Positions 1 through 9,930 are shown, counted from the stretch's first letter. The stretch: DNA of 64,000 nucleotides from Methylocystis sp. SC2 (GCF_000304315.1 NC_018485.1:3442501-3506500), one strand, 5' to 3'. Numbers and translations: made by a program. The notes: generated from the sequence alone by a model not told the origin.

Positions 1-55
1 CGCCAAGACCATCGTGCGTCACGCCAAATGTTCGGTGCTCGTCGTGCGCAAATAG
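1..55 (+). CDS. Universal stress protein, C-terminal end only
   Basis: The window opens inside a reading frame that ends at the TAG at 53-55. The 17 visible residues end in CSVLVVRK. Together with the preceding HAK this matches the last beta strand of UspA-family proteins, which typically end H-A-x-C-S-V-L-V-V-R. The ATP-binding part lies outside the window, so the assignment rests on this short tail alone. Confidence 0.6.
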   Translation, partial: AKTIVRHAKCSVLVVRK

Positions 56-96
56 GCCGCGGTGACAGGCGCCGGGCGCGCGGCTAGACTTTGGAA

Positions 97-438
97 ATGC
101 TCCGATTCGCGGCAGTAGCGATTACAATTTGCCTCTTGCTCGGCGGCGGCGCCGCGGCGGCGAAAGCCCCTGTCGACGCCCAACTGCTGAAGCGCGGGCG
201 GGCGATCGCGCAAGCAAATTGCGGCCGCTGCCATGCGGTCGGCGCGCGCGGCGTCAGCGCCAATGCCAAGTCGCCGCCGTTTCGCGTTCTCGCGCGAAAA
301 TATCCGCTGCACAATCTCGAAGAGGCGCTCGCCGAGGGCATCGTCGTCGGCCATGAGGGCGTCGAGATGCCGCAGTTTCGGCTCAGCGCCGCGCAGATCG
401 AAGCGCTGCTCGCCTATCTCGAATCCATCCAGAGATAG
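97..438 (+). CDS. Small periplasmic class I c-type cytochrome
   Basis: This 113-residue protein begins with a hydrophobic signal peptide (residues 1-22, ending in Ala-rich sequence), so it should be exported and matured in the periplasm. A single haem-attachment motif CGRCH lies at residues 42-46, and the likely axial Met is M91 in VEMPQF, which is the layout of a monohaem cytochrome c domain of about 80 residues. It probably shuttles electrons, but no partner oxidase or dehydrogenase is adjacent. A TTG six bases upstream (91) is in frame; I prefer the ATG at 97. Confidence 0.85.
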   Translation: MLRFAAVAITICLLLGGGAAAAKAPVDAQLLKRGRAIAQANCGRCHAVGARGVSANAKSPPFRVLARKYPLHNLEEALAEGIVVGHEGVEMPQFRLSAAQIEALLAYLESIQR

Positions 439-472
439 CGCCTGCGCGACCGCCGGCGCGGAATGAATCACG

Positions 473-1153
473 ATGGTTGATCTTGCGATCGACAGGCTTT
501 TTGCGGGGCGCCCGCGCGAGATCGCGCCGGGCCGCAGAAGCGCGATCCGCAAGGCGCCGCTTGCCGCGCCCTGGCGCATTGAAGCGGAGGGCCTCGTCGG
601 CGATCGACAGGCGGACCGGCGCCATCATGGCGGCGTCGAGAAAGCGCTGCATCACTATCCCTGCGAGCACTACGACGCCTGGCGCGCCGATCTGCCGGAA
701 CTCGCCGGCGAATTCGTCGCGCCTGCTTTCGGCGAGAACGTCTCGACGCGGGGGCTTGCGGAAGATGGGGTTTGCGTCGGCGACGTCTTCGCGCTCGGCG
801 GCGCGCGCTTGCAGGTCAGCCAAGGCCGCCAGCCGTGCCTGACCCTCAATTTTCGTTTCGGTCGGCGCGACATGGCGCGGCGCACGCAGGAAAGCATGCG
901 CTGCGGCTGGTACTATCGCGTTCTGGAGCCGGGCGAGGCGCGTCCAGGCGACTTGCTGCGGCTCATCGAGCGTCGGCGGCCGGCATGGACGCTCGCGCGG
1001 CTCTACGCCTTGCTTTACGGGCGCACGCTCGCCTTCGACGAACTTGCCGAGATGGCCGCGCTGCCGGAGCTTGCGCCGAATTGGCGCGACCTCGCGCGCC
1101 GGCGGATCGAAAGGGGCAAGGTGGAGGACTGGACGCGGCGGCTTGGCGGATAG
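473..1153 (+). CDS. MOSC domain protein, YiiM type
   Basis: The 226-residue protein has a MOSC (molybdenum cofactor sulfurase C-terminal) domain over about residues 30-165, with the HHGG motif at 51-54 and the conserved Cys in RQPCLTLN (C122). A helical tail follows (residues 170-226), as in YiiM, where a '3-alpha' region extends the MOSC core. YiiM proteins bind molybdenum cofactor and help reduce N-hydroxylated compounds. The exact substrate here is unknown. The gene follows the cytochrome c gene by 34 bases on the same strand, so the two may be co-transcribed. Confidence 0.85.
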   Translation: MVDLAIDRLFAGRPREIAPGRRSAIRKAPLAAPWRIEAEGLVGDRQADRRHHGGVEKALHHYPCEHYDAWRADLPELAGEFVAPAFGENVSTRGLAEDGVCVGDVFALGGARLQVSQGRQPCLTLNFRFGRRDMARRTQESMRCGWYYRVLEPGEARPGDLLRLIERRRPAWTLARLYALLYGRTLAFDELAEMAALPELAPNWRDLARRRIERGKVEDWTRRLGG

Positions 1154-1257
1154 GCGGCTCGGACATCTGCGACAAAGTCGTTTGCGCTCGGCGTCGCCCT
1201 ACGCAATGCTCGCCGTTGTCGGCCACTCATTGGCGAACCGCACATTGCAGGCGATCG

Positions 1258-1713
1258 ATGAAAGACATGGATATGGACGAACCCAAGGCGGTGCGCCGAA
1301 TGCTCGATCGGATCGATCCGATCGGCTACCTGCTCACCGAAGGCTTTCACCTTCTCGGATTGTTCGCCATCGGCGGCGCAACGGTCTGGGCGGCGGCGAA
1401 AGCCTTCCTCGAAATGGCGACGAAGGGCCACGCGACGATCGAGGACCTGTTGCTGCTATTCATCTATCTCGAGATCGGCTCGATGGTCGGCATCTATTTC
1501 CGCACCAACCACATGCCGGTGCGCTTCCTCCTCTATGTCGGCATCACCGCGCTCACCCGCCACATGATCGGCTATGTGCAGACGGAGTCGCTCCCGGACG
1601 TCGGCATACTGATCCTCGCGGGCGCGACGCTCATTCTCTCGCTCGCCGTCCTCACGATCCGCTACGCCTCGGCGCGGTTTCCCTCCAAGGCGTCAGACGG
1701 AATGGACGGCTGA
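1258..1713 (+). CDS. PsiE-like inner membrane protein
   Basis: This 151-residue protein has four predicted membrane helices: two in the N-terminal half (around GYLLTEGFHLLGLFAI and ATIEDLLLLFIYLEIG) and two in the C-terminal half (FLLYVGITALT and VGILILAGATLILSLAV). The spacing and the motifs LEIGSMVGIYF and PVRFLLYVGIT match the phosphate-starvation-inducible PsiE family, whose biochemical role is unknown. The start could be the ATG at 1258, 1267 or 1273; no strong ribosome binding site decides between them. No Pho box was recognised upstream. Confidence 0.75.
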   Translation: MKDMDMDEPKAVRRMLDRIDPIGYLLTEGFHLLGLFAIGGATVWAAAKAFLEMATKGHATIEDLLLLFIYLEIGSMVGIYFRTNHMPVRFLLYVGITALTRHMIGYVQTESLPDVGILILAGATLILSLAVLTIRYASARFPSKASDGMDG

Positions 1714-1768
1714 GCGCGCCGGTGAGGCGCGCTCCCGCCGTCGCGGCGGAAGCGCGGGAGACGGCGCG

Positions 1769-1999
1769 TCACTTCATCCTGGAGAGCGCATCGGCGCAAT
1801 CCGGCGAGACTTCGGCCTTATGCGCCTGAAAACAGGCGAGGATGCGCCCGCCGCCGGGCATGACGCCGCTGCACAGCCTCGAATAATCGGCCTTGCATCT
1901 TACCTTCACGTCGTCGGGAATATCGTTTGCCGCCATGGCCTGCACAGGCGCGACGCTGGCGAAGAGGGCGATCAGCAACAGGCATAGGGAATGGCGCAT
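1769..1999 (-). CDS. Small secreted Cys-containing protein
   Basis: This is a 76-residue protein with a clear signal peptide (residues 1-23, cleavage after AMA). The mature part is about 53 residues with four cysteines (RCKADYSRLC...ILACFQ...SPDCADAL). The C-x7-C-x(n)-C-x(n)-C pattern resembles the 'cysteine rich repeat' (PF00839-like) short periplasmic proteins common in Rhizobiales. Two disulphides are likely after export. Function is unknown. It stands alone, convergent with the PsiE-like gene. Confidence 0.75.
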   Translation of the reverse strand: MRHSLCLLLIALFASVAPVQAMAANDIPDDVKVRCKADYSRLCSGVMPGGGRILACFQAHKAEVSPDCADALSRMK

Positions 2000-2220
2000 G
2001 TAATTTTTCCTGAGTTGGGTTTTGGACGAAGGCGATCGGCCGGGAGTCTGATTGTGACCCGCCTGCCGCGGTCAGAGCAAGAGGCGAGGAGGAGGGGGCG
2101 GCGCGCCGAGCAGGCTGACCCGTAGCGCTTCAAATCGCCGCGCTCGGCCCTTTGCGGCCACGGCTTTGCGAGACAGGCCGCTCTAGTCTAAGAGAAAGCG
2201 GTAAAATAGCCGAGGAAAGA

Positions 2221-4383
2221 ATGTCCGCGATACCGAACTTTGCATCGATTCCCTTTGCGCCCGTCGCGCCCGAGCAGGAGGCGAAGCCCCGCCGCTGGCT
2301 GACGCCGGAAGGGATCGAGGTGAAGAACGCCTATGGCCCCGAGGATATCGAGGGCCTCGCCTTCGTCGACGGCTATCCGGGCGTCGCCCCTTACGTGCGC
2401 GGACCCTATCCGACGATGTATGTCGCCCAGCCCTGGACGATCCGCCAATATGCCGGCTTCTCCACCGCCGAGGACTCGAACGCCTTCTACCGGCGCAATC
2501 TCGCCGCCGGCCAGAAGGGCCTCTCCGTCGCCTTCGATCTCGCCACCCATCGCGGCTATGATTCCGACCATCCGCGGGTGATGGGCGACGTCGGCATGGC
2601 GGGCGTCGCGATCGACTCGATCTATGACATGCGCACGCTGTTCGACGGCATTCCGCTCGATCAGATGTCCGTGTCGATGACGATGAACGGCGCGGTGCTG
2701 CCGGTTCTCGCGCTCTTCATCGTCGCGGCGGAAGAGCAGGGCGTGCCGGCGGAAAAGCTCACGGGCACGATCCAGAACGACATCCTCAAAGAATTCATGG
2801 TGCGCAACACCTATATCTATCCGCCCGACCCTTCGATGCGCATCGTGTCGGATATTTTCGCCTATACGTCCAAACATATGCCGAAGTTCAACTCGATCTC
2901 GATCTCCGGCTATCACATGCAGGAGGCGGGCGCCTCGGCCGATCTCGAACTGGGCTATACGCTCGCCGACGGCGTCGAATATGTGCGCGCGGGCGTCGCG
3001 GCGGGGCTCGACATCGAGGCCTTCGCGCCGCGCCTTTCCTTCTTCTTCGCCATCGGCATGAATTTCTTCATGGAGGTCGCGAAGCTGCGCGCCGCGCGCC
3101 TGCTCTGGGCGCGGCTGATGAAGGATCTCGGCGCCAAGTCCGAGAAGAGCCTGACGCTGCGCACGCATTGCCAGACGTCAGGCTGGTCGCTCACCGCGCA
3201 GGACGTCTACGTCAACGCCATCCGCACCTGCGTCGAGGCGATGGCGGCGACCCAAGGGCATACGCAATCTCTGCACACTAACGCGCTGGATGAAGCGCTC
3301 GCGCTGCCGACCGACTTTTCGGCGCGCATCGCCCGCAACACGCAGATCGTGCTGCAGCAGGAAAGCGGCACGACGCGGATCATCGATCCCTGGGGCGGCT
3401 CCTACTATGTCGAACGCCTGACCGCGGAGCTCGCCAAAGGCGCGTGGAAGCATATCGAGGAGATCGAATCGCTGGGCGGCATGGCCAAGGCGATCGCCGC
3501 TGGCGTTCCCAAGCAGCGCATCGAGGAGGCGGCCGCGAAGACGCAGGCGCGCATCGACAGCGGCGCGCAGGTGGTCGTCGGCGTGAACAAATATCAGCCG
3601 GTGAATGACGCCAGGCCCAATGTGCTGAAGGTCGACAACGCCGCCGTCCGCGCCGCGCAGCTCGACAAGCTCAAGCGGCTGCGCGCCGAGCGCGATGAAG
3701 CGAAGACGCAGGCCGCTCTTGACGCTCTCACCGAAGGCGCCACGTCGGGCGCAAATCTTCTCGATCTCGCGGTCAAGGCGGCGCGGGCGAAGGCCAGCGT
3801 CGGCGAGATCTCTTTCGCGCTCGAAAAAGTGTTCTCCCGCCATCAGCCGAAGGCCAATGTGATTTCGGGAGTCTATGCGCGCGAGGCCGGCAGGGAGAGC
3901 GTTCATCTTGGCCGCGTCATCGGCATGACGCGCGACTTTGAAGAAAACGTCGGGCGCAAGCCCCGTATCCTCGTCGCCAAGATGGGTCAGGACGGCCATG
4001 ATCGCGGCCAGAAGGTCATCGCCTCGGCCTTCGCCGACATGGGCTTCGACGTCGTGATCGGCGATCTCTTCGCGACGCCCGACGAAGTCGCCAGGAAAGC
4101 GGCGGAAGCCGACGTGCATATCGTCGGCGTCTCGACGATGACCGCGGGGCATCTCACACTGACGCCGGAGCTGCGCGACGCGCTCAGACGCGCCGGGCGC
4201 GGCGACATCATGATGGTCGTCGGCGGCGTCATCCCGCCCGATGATTTCCAGGCCTTGTATGATTCCGGCGCCGCGGCGATCTTCCCGCCCGGCACCAATA
4301 TTCCGGTGGCGGCGGAGCAGCTGCTGCATGAATTGAACATCCGCCTCGGCTTTGCGCAGCGCGAAGTGGCGAAGGCGGGTTAG
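2221..4383 (+). CDS. scpA: Methylmalonyl-CoA mutase, single-chain adenosylcobalamin enzyme
   Basis: This enzyme interconverts (R)-methylmalonyl-CoA and succinyl-CoA using adenosylcobalamin. In serine-cycle methylotrophs it closes the ethylmalonyl-CoA pathway that regenerates glyoxylate. The 720-residue chain has the family's usual length for the large subunit: a substrate-binding TIM barrel (about 30-560) with [15 protein letters not shown] and WGGSYYVE, then the B12 domain with the cobalt-ligand motif DGHDRG (His593) and the GGVIPPDD loop near the end. The ATG at 2221 follows a good GAGGAAAG site; an upstream in-frame ATG at 2152 is unsupported. No small subunit, epimerase or MeaB chaperone gene is adjacent. 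Confidence 0.95.
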   Translation: MSAIPNFASIPFAPVAPEQEAKPRRWLTPEGIEVKNAYGPEDIEGLAFVDGYPGVAPYVRGPYPTMYVAQPWTIRQYAGFSTAEDSNAFYRRNLAAGQKGLSVAFDLATHRGYDSDHPRVMGDVGMAGVAIDSIYDMRTLFDGIPLDQMSVSMTMNGAVLPVLALFIVAAEEQGVPAEKLTGTIQNDILKEFMVRNTYIYPPDPSMRIVSDIFAYTSKHMPKFNSISISGYHMQEAGASADLELGYTLADGVEYVRAGVAAGLDIEAFAPRLSFFFAIGMNFFMEVAKLRAARLLWARLMKDLGAKSEKSLTLRTHCQTSGWSLTAQDVYVNAIRTCVEAMAATQGHTQSLHTNALDEALALPTDFSARIARNTQIVLQQESGTTRIIDPWGGSYYVERLTAELAKGAWKHIEEIESLGGMAKAIAAGVPKQRIEEAAAKTQARIDSGAQVVVGVNKYQPVNDARPNVLKVDNAAVRAAQLDKLKRLRAERDEAKTQAALDALTEGATSGANLLDLAVKAARAKASVGEISFALEKVFSRHQPKANVISGVYAREAGRESVHLGRVIGMTRDFEENVGRKPRILVAKMGQDGHDRGQKVIASAFADMGFDVVIGDLFATPDEVARKAAEADVHIVGVSTMTAGHLTLTPELRDALRRAGRGDIMMVVGGVIPPDDFQALYDSGAAAIFPPGTNIPVAAEQLLHELNIRLGFAQREVAKAG

Positions 4384-4406
4384 CCGAGTATCTCTAGGGG
4401 TGATTG

Positions 4407-4600
4407 AAGGCCGGTAGGCGCCCCACCGGGCGCGGCTTGCGCCGCGCGCCCTCCCCGCAAGGGGAGGGATCGAACACGAAGGCCGTCGTCTTTCCTTTAT
4501 AAGTTATTGCAATTCCTGTCCGTCCGTTGCGCGCGACGCTGATGCAGCGCCAATCCCTCCCCCTTGTGGGGATTCGCGAAGCGAACCGGGTGGGGGCCTT
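4407..4600. repeat. Two facing copies of a degenerate intergenic hairpin element
   Basis: The gap between the mutase and the DUF6494 gene holds two related blocks in opposite orientation, 4407-4470 and 4552-4600. Each has a CCCCACC(G)GG flank, a small GC hairpin and the palindromic core CTCCCC..AAGGGGAGGG followed by AT. The reverse complement of the right block aligns along its length with the left one. This looks like a dispersed Rhizobiales-type palindromic repeat, not a gene. Confidence 0.7.
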
Positions 4601-4661
4601 CCATGCATGACGCCGCCTCTTCGCGTCCTATCTATTCGCACGTAAGCTAGGGAGCCGGGCG

Positions 4662-4853
4662 ATGGACGAAGACGCTTTCAATATGGCCGTTCGGAAGTTT
4701 CTCAAAGAGGTGGGCGTCACCTCGCAGCGCGAGATCGAGCGCATCGTGCGCGATCACAAGGTAGACGACGGCCGTTTGAAGCTGCGCATGGCGTTGACGG
4801 CCGAAGGCACGCCGCTCAACCATATCGTCGAAAGCGAGATCGACCTGCGCTGA
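4662..4853 (+). CDS. DUF6494 family small protein
   Basis: This 63-residue acidic/helical protein starts MDEDAFNMAVRKFLKEVG and contains VTSQREIERIV, which matches my recollection of the DUF6494 family of short alphaproteobacterial proteins. There is no signal peptide or membrane segment, so it should be cytosolic. An AGGGAG-type ribosome binding site precedes the ATG. Function is unknown. Confidence 0.75.
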   Translation: MDEDAFNMAVRKFLKEVGVTSQREIERIVRDHKVDDGRLKLRMALTAEGTPLNHIVESEIDLR

Positions 4854-4949
4854 AGACGTCAGCGCCCCTGATTCATATGCAACCGCGCATCGCGCGGCTG
4901 CACTGTCCTTGGTTTCCAGTCGTCGTTTAGCCAGTCTGGACCGGAAAGC

Positions 4950-5305
4950 CTACCAGCATGTGCAGCCGCCGTACCCATAGGCGGGGGCGGCTGCGCCATA
5001 GTAGCCCGGGGTGGCCGCGCCGTAGTAGCCAGGGTAGCCATAGCCGTACGGGGCGCTCGCCGCCGCGCCGAGCGCGAGGCCGGTCGCCAGTCCTGCGACG
5101 CCCAGTCCCAGTCCGGCGCCGCCATAGCCCCAGTAGGCCCCGCGGCCCAACCGCCACCGTACCCCCAGTGGCGGCCAAATCCGCCTCCGCCCCATCCGCC
5201 CCCGCCCCAACGGCTCCATGCGGAGGCCGGGGTGGCGACCGACAAGGCGCCGACCAGCATGGTTGCGGCGAGCGCTGTCGTGAGTAGCTTGCGTGAGTTT
5301 TTCAT
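4950..5305 (-). pseudogene. Gly/Tyr-rich secreted protein gene with a one-base frameshift
   Basis: The 5' part (start ATG 5305) encodes a signal peptide (MKNSRKLLTT..., cleavage after ASA) and a Trp/Gly-rich stretch WGGGGWGGGGFGRHWGYGGGW. In this frame the sequence then degenerates to low-quality Arg/Pro-rich text. The adjacent frame picks up the expected continuation, YWGYGGAGLGLG then PYGYGYPGYYGAA repeats ending CTCW, with its stop at 4950. Adding one G to the GGG run near 5145 would restore a protein of about 118 residues of the Gly/Tyr-rich envelope type common in Rhizobiales. It may be a true mutation or a sequencing/assembly error. Confidence 0.65.
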
Positions 5306-5642
5306 TCCCAATGCTCCAGGTCCTCATGTGAGGAGCCCCCCGAGCACGCCTAACGCGACACCAGTACTCTTGTTCCGGGCAGGAGGCTTGGCCGGGAGGT
5401 CTTATCTTGCGGAGGCCGGGGCTTTCGGATTGCTCTTTCAGCGCTCGAACAGGGAAGACTCGCATGAATTCCGTCGCGCTAAGTCAGACGCTTGCTGATT
5501 GCGCGTAAAGCTCGGCGCCGGGCGCAGGCGGATCTGCAGACGAGCGTAAGATCGCGTGAGCGAACGGAACGAAGCGCGCCGACTTGAAGCGATTGCAAAA
5601 GGCGTCAGATCGGTGATGCGCGAGGTTTCTCTATGGAAGTGT
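5306..5642. other. Intergenic region without a recognised gene
   Basis: These 337 bases separate the frameshifted secreted-protein gene from tRNA-Asp. The left part should hold the promoter of the minus-strand secreted-protein gene; a GGAG lies eight bases before its ATG. I see no coding pattern on either strand and no convincing terminator or repeat. Confidence 0.5.
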
Positions 5643-5719
<77 letters not shown>

Positions 5720-5862
5720 GCGAGCGCGCGCACGCGAGAGGCGCCAGATAGCGCAGCCGCATCTTGAGGTCAAGGAACTTCGCCAACGCGGAGTGTCAGA
5801 CGAAGCGCCGCGGGGTCGGGCAAGCCGTGCGCGCGCCCCCGCCGCCCGGTCTCTTTCGCCGA

Positions 5863-5894
5863 CCTTCCTTTGCCTTTCCTTTGCCTTTCCTTTG
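5863..5894. repeat. Three tandem 11-base pyrimidine-rich units
   Basis: The unit CCTTTCCTTTG is repeated nearly three times (5863-5894, the first copy one base shorter), about 40 bases upstream of sdhE. It falls where the promoter of the sdhE-mfd pair should lie. Slippage could vary the copy number; no regulatory role is shown. Confidence 0.5.
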
Positions 5895-5930
5895 CGCCTG
5901 CATTAAGCCTCGCGCCATATAAGGAGACTG

Positions 5931-6203
5931 ATGTTGGACGACGACATGCGCAGGCGGCGCATCCGGGTGCGCGCCTGGCGGCGAGGCATGCGCGAAATGG
6001 ACATCCTGATGGGGAGTTTTGTGGACGCGCGAGTCGAGACGCTTCCCGCAGCGGCGCTGGACGAACTCGAGACTCTGCTCGACCTGCCCGACGCCACGGT
6101 GTTCGGGTGGCTGTCGGGAGCTGAACAGCCGCCGGCCGAGCATGACACGCCGGTTCTGCGGCAGATCATCGCCTTTCACCAACATGACGGCCCGATCCAT
6201 TGA
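5931..6203 (+). CDS. sdhE: FAD assembly factor SdhE (succinate dehydrogenase assembly factor 2)
   Basis: SdhE helps attach FAD covalently to the flavoprotein subunit of succinate dehydrogenase in the cytosol. The 90-residue protein has the family's size and the hallmark RGxxExD segment (RRGMREMDILMGSF, residues 17-30), followed by the helical bundle around DELETLLDLPD. An AAGGAG site lies five bases before the ATG. Its stop overlaps the TTG start of mfd, so translation of the two is probably coupled; the pairing of sdhE and mfd is common in Rhizobiales. Confidence 0.92.
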   Translation: MLDDDMRRRRIRVRAWRRGMREMDILMGSFVDARVETLPAAALDELETLLDLPDATVFGWLSGAEQPPAEHDTPVLRQIIAFHQHDGPIH

Positions 6204-9200
6204 GCGCGGCTGCGACAAAGCTCAAGAAAGCGGCGGCTGGACTCGAAGCGGCGCGTAGCGGTCTCGTCAAGGGCGAAAGGCTGATTTTCGCCCATGCGCC
6301 GGATGGCTTCGACGCTTTCGTCAGCGCCGATCTTGCGCGCGCGCTCGCACGCGAAGCGGAAGGACAGGCGGCGGTCTTCGTCCATGTCGCGCGCGACGGC
6401 GCGCGGTCGGCGGCCTTTCGCAACGCCCTGCGTTTCGCCAATCCCGACGTCGAAATCCTCGACATTCCGGGATGGGACTGTCAGCCCTATGATCGCGTGT
6501 CGCCGCACGCCGGAGTCGTGGCGCGGCGCATGACGGCGCTTTCGCGTCTCACGCGCGCAAAATCCTCGTCCGAACGGCCGCGCGTCGTCACGACGACCGT
6601 CGACTGCCTGCTGCAGCGCGTTCCGCCCCAAAAGATGGTCTCCGCCGAAAGCTTCGCCGCCGCGCCCGGCAATGTGGTCAAGCTCGACGAATTGGCGCTT
6701 TGGCTCGAGTCGAACGGCTATCTGCGCGCGAGCACGGTGCGCGAGACCGGCGAATATGCGCAACGCGGCGGCATCGTCGATCTTTATCCGCCGGGTCTGC
6801 CGGCTCCGATCCGTCTCGATTTCTTTGGCGAAACGCTCGAGTCGATCCGCTCCTTCGATCCCGATACGCAACGCGCCACGGGGCAGCTCCGTTCGCTCGA
6901 CCTGACGCCCATGAGCGAAGTGCGGCTGACGAGCGACACGATGCGCCGCTTCCGGCAGTCCTACGCCGCGCGCTTTGGCGGGCAGACGCGCGGCGACGCG
7001 CTTTATGAGGCCGTCAGCGAAGGCCGGCGCTTCCACGGCATGGAGCATTGGCTGCCGCTCTTCTATGAGCGGATGGATACGCTGTTCGATTATCTGGGCG
7101 AGGCGCCTGTCGTGCTCGATCCGCTTGTCGAGGACGCTGCGGCCGAGCGCGTCAAGCAGATCGAGGATTATTACGACGCGCGCAAATATGCACATGATCT
7201 CGATCCCGCCGCCTCGAATTATAAGCCGCTCGAACCGCGCGCGCTCTATCTGTCGCTTGAGGATTGGCGCGCCGCCATCGAGGGGCGCGCGGCGGCGCAA
7301 TTCACGCCTTTCGCCGCGCATGAAGGCCAGAAAGCCATCGACTGCGGCGCGCGGCCCGGCCGCGACTTTGCGCCCGAGCGCAATACGCCCGACGTCAATG
7401 TCTTCCAGGCGGCCGCGGACCATATCGAGGCGCTGCGCGACGCGGGCGGAACCGTCGTCGTCACCGGCTGGTCTGAGGGTTCCTGCGAGAGGCTCGGCCA
7501 TGTGCTCGCGGAACATGGCGCGCCTGACTTGCCGCGCGTCGCGTCGCTGCCGCAGGCGTTGTCCAAGGCCGTCTCCATAGCTGTTCTCGGGATCGAACAC
7601 GGCTTCGAGACGGATGCCTATGCGGTTGTCGGCGAGCAGGACATTCTTGGCGATCGCTTCGTGCGTCGCCGCCGCAAACGTAAGCCGAACGAAAATCTTC
7701 TGGGCGAAGTCGCCGCGCTATCCGCCGGCGATCTCGTCGTGCATGTCGATCACGGCATCGGACGCTTCGTCGGACTCGAAACCATCTCCGCCGCCGGCGC
7801 GCCGCACGATTGCCTCGAACTCCACTACGCCGGCGGCGACAAGCTCTATCTCCCCGTTGAGAACATCGAGCTCCTGACGCGCTATGGCGGCGAAGACGCC
7901 GAAGCGCAGCTCGATCGCCTCGGCGGCGCCGGCTGGCAGTCGCGCAAGTCGCGGATGAAGAATCGCATCCGCGAAATGGCGAAAGGGCTCATCGAAATTG
8001 CGGCGCAGCGGCAGCTGCGCGAGGCGCCGAAGCTCATTGCGCCGGAAGGACTCTACGACGAATTCTGCGCGCGCTTTCCTTATGATGAAACCGAGGATCA
8101 GCTCGCCGCCATTGATGCGACGCTCGATGACCTCGCCGCCGGCCGGCCGATGGATCGACTCGTTTGCGGCGACGTCGGCTTCGGCAAAACCGAGGTCGCG
8201 CTGCGCGCCGCCTTCTGCGCCGCCATCAACGGCAAGCAGGTGGCCGTCGTCGCGCCGACCACCTTGCTCGCGCGCCAGCACTACAAGACGTTCACCGAGC
8301 GCTTTGCGGGCCTGCCGGTGCGCATCGGACGATTGTCGCGGATGGTCGGCGCCGCGGAAGCGCGCGAGACGAAGAAGGACCTCGCCGAGGGCCGCATCGA
8401 GATTTTAATCGGCACGCATGCCGTGCTCGGCAAGACGGTGAGCTTCAAGGATCTTGGACTCGTCATCATCGACGAGGAGCAGCATTTCGGCGTCGGCCAC
8501 AAGGAGCGGCTGAAGGAGTTGCGCGCCGAGGTGCATGTTCTGACGCTCTCGGCGACGCCGATACCGCGCACGCTGCAGCTCGCGATGACGGGCGTGCGCG
8601 AGCTTTCGATCATCGCCACGCCGCCGATCGACCGGCTGGCGGTGCGCAGTTTCGTCTCGCCCTTCGATTCGCTTATCGTGCGTGAAGCGCTGCTGCGCGA
8701 GCGCTATCGCGGCGGCCAGGCCTTCTTCGTTTGTCCGCGCATCGAGGACCTCGAGGAGGCCGCGGCGTTTCTGCGCGAAAACGCGCCTGAATCGAAATTC
8801 GTCACGGCGCATGGGCAGATGAGCGCGAGCGAACTCGAGGACAAGATGTCGGCCTTCTGCGACGGCAAGTTCGACATTCTGCTGTCGACGACGATCGTCG
8901 AGTCGGGCTTGGACATCCCGCGCGCCAATACGCTGATCGTCTGGCGCGCCGATATGTTCGGCCTCGCGCAGCTCTATCAGCTGCGTGGCCGCGTCGGCCG
9001 CGCCAAACTGCGCGCTTATGCGTTGTTCACGACGCCCGCCAACCGGACGATCACGCCTCAGGCGCAAAAGCGTCTGGACGTGCTGCAGTCGCTGGATACG
9101 CTTGGCGCGGGCTTCCAACTCGCCAGTCACGATCTCGACATTCGCGGCGCGGGCAATCTGCTTGGCGAGGAGCAGTCGGGACATATCAGGGAGGTCGGCT

Positions 9201-9736
9201 ACGAGCTGTATCAGCAGATGCTCGCCGACGCGATCACGCTGCTGAAGGCTGGAGTCGAGGAGCCGCAGGAGGAAGCCTGGTCGCCGACGATCGCCATCGG
9301 CGCGCCGGTGACGATACCGGAAGACTATGTCGCCGACCTCACGCTGCGCCTGCAGCTTTATCGCCGTCTGTCGACGCTCGAAACGGATCAGGACATCGAA
9401 GCGTTCGCCGCCGAAATGATCGACCGTTTCGGCCCGATCCCGCCGGAAGTGGAACAGTTGCTCGAGATCGTCGCGATCAAGGCGCTCTGCCGGCGCGCCC
9501 ATGTCGAGAAGATCGACGCCGGCCCGAAGGGCGTCATCGTCGCCTTCCGCGAAGATAAATTCGCAAATCCCGCCGGGCTCGTGCGTTATGTCGCGGAGCA
9601 GCGGACAAGCGCCAAGGTGCGCCCCGACATGCGCGTTGTGTTCATTCGCGAATTCGAGAACACGAAACAGCGCCTCGCCGGCACGCGCCGAATTCTGCGC
9701 GCGCTCGTCGAGATCGCGGAGAAGAAGGCGGCTTAG
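6200..9736 (+). CDS. mfd: Transcription-repair coupling factor Mfd
   Basis: Mfd removes RNA polymerase stalled at DNA lesions and recruits UvrA. The 1178 residues match full-length Mfd. They comprise UvrB-like N-terminal domains (residues 1-340), the RNA-polymerase-interacting CarD-like domain (about 500-570, with GDLVVHVDHGIGRFVGLE) and a superfamily 2 translocase with Walker A GDVGFGKT (about 657) and DEEQ (about 757). Helicase motif VI is in QLRGRVGRA, and a C-terminal TRCF domain follows. The start is a TTG overlapping the sdhE stop, which is the only start that keeps the full N-terminal domain. Confidence 0.97.
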   Translation: MSAAATKLKKAAAGLEAARSGLVKGERLIFAHAPDGFDAFVSADLARALAREAEGQAAVFVHVARDGARSAAFRNALRFANPDVEILDIPGWDCQPYDRVSPHAGVVARRMTALSRLTRAKSSSERPRVVTTTVDCLLQRVPPQKMVSAESFAAAPGNVVKLDELALWLESNGYLRASTVRETGEYAQRGGIVDLYPPGLPAPIRLDFFGETLESIRSFDPDTQRATGQLRSLDLTPMSEVRLTSDTMRRFRQSYAARFGGQTRGDALYEAVSEGRRFHGMEHWLPLFYERMDTLFDYLGEAPVVLDPLVEDAAAERVKQIEDYYDARKYAHDLDPAASNYKPLEPRALYLSLEDWRAAIEGRAAAQFTPFAAHEGQKAIDCGARPGRDFAPERNTPDVNVFQAAADHIEALRDAGGTVVVTGWSEGSCERLGHVLAEHGAPDLPRVASLPQALSKAVSIAVLGIEHGFETDAYAVVGEQDILGDRFVRRRRKRKPNENLLGEVAALSAGDLVVHVDHGIGRFVGLETISAAGAPHDCLELHYAGGDKLYLPVENIELLTRYGGEDAEAQLDRLGGAGWQSRKSRMKNRIREMAKGLIEIAAQRQLREAPKLIAPEGLYDEFCARFPYDETEDQLAAIDATLDDLAAGRPMDRLVCGDVGFGKTEVALRAAFCAAINGKQVAVVAPTTLLARQHYKTFTERFAGLPVRIGRLSRMVGAAEARETKKDLAEGRIEILIGTHAVLGKTVSFKDLGLVIIDEEQHFGVGHKERLKELRAEVHVLTLSATPIPRTLQLAMTGVRELSIIATPPIDRLAVRSFVSPFDSLIVREALLRERYRGGQAFFVCPRIEDLEEAAAFLRENAPESKFVTAHGQMSASELEDKMSAFCDGKFDILLSTTIVESGLDIPRANTLIVWRADMFGLAQLYQLRGRVGRAKLRAYALFTTPANRTITPQAQKRLDVLQSLDTLGAGFQLASHDLDIRGAGNLLGEEQSGHIREVGYELYQQMLADAITLLKAGVEEPQEEAWSPTIAIGAPVTIPEDYVADLTLRLQLYRRLSTLETDQDIEAFAAEMIDRFGPIPPEVEQLLEIVAIKALCRRAHVEKIDAGPKGVIVAFREDKFANPAGLVRYVAEQRTSAKVRPDMRVVFIREFENTKQRLAGTRRILRALVEIAEKKAA

Positions 9737-9930
9737 CCTTGCTGAATTTGCTTCGCTGCGGCGCATTCTTTCGCAGCTGCGAAAACAAAACTGCGGCAAA
9801 ACGGCGCAAACGATCACTGTAGAAATTGCGACACGAAAAAGTAGCATTTTATACGCGCGTGAACTCGCGCCTTGCGTCGCCTTTTGGAGGAACGGGCGAC
9901 GCGAGAACTACATCATCAGGGAGAGGAAAC

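Noticed and set aside
2000..2220. Cobalamin riboswitch before the B12-dependent mutase
   Set aside because: I looked for the conserved B12-box and found no convincing match; the gap is short and holds only GC-rich sequence.
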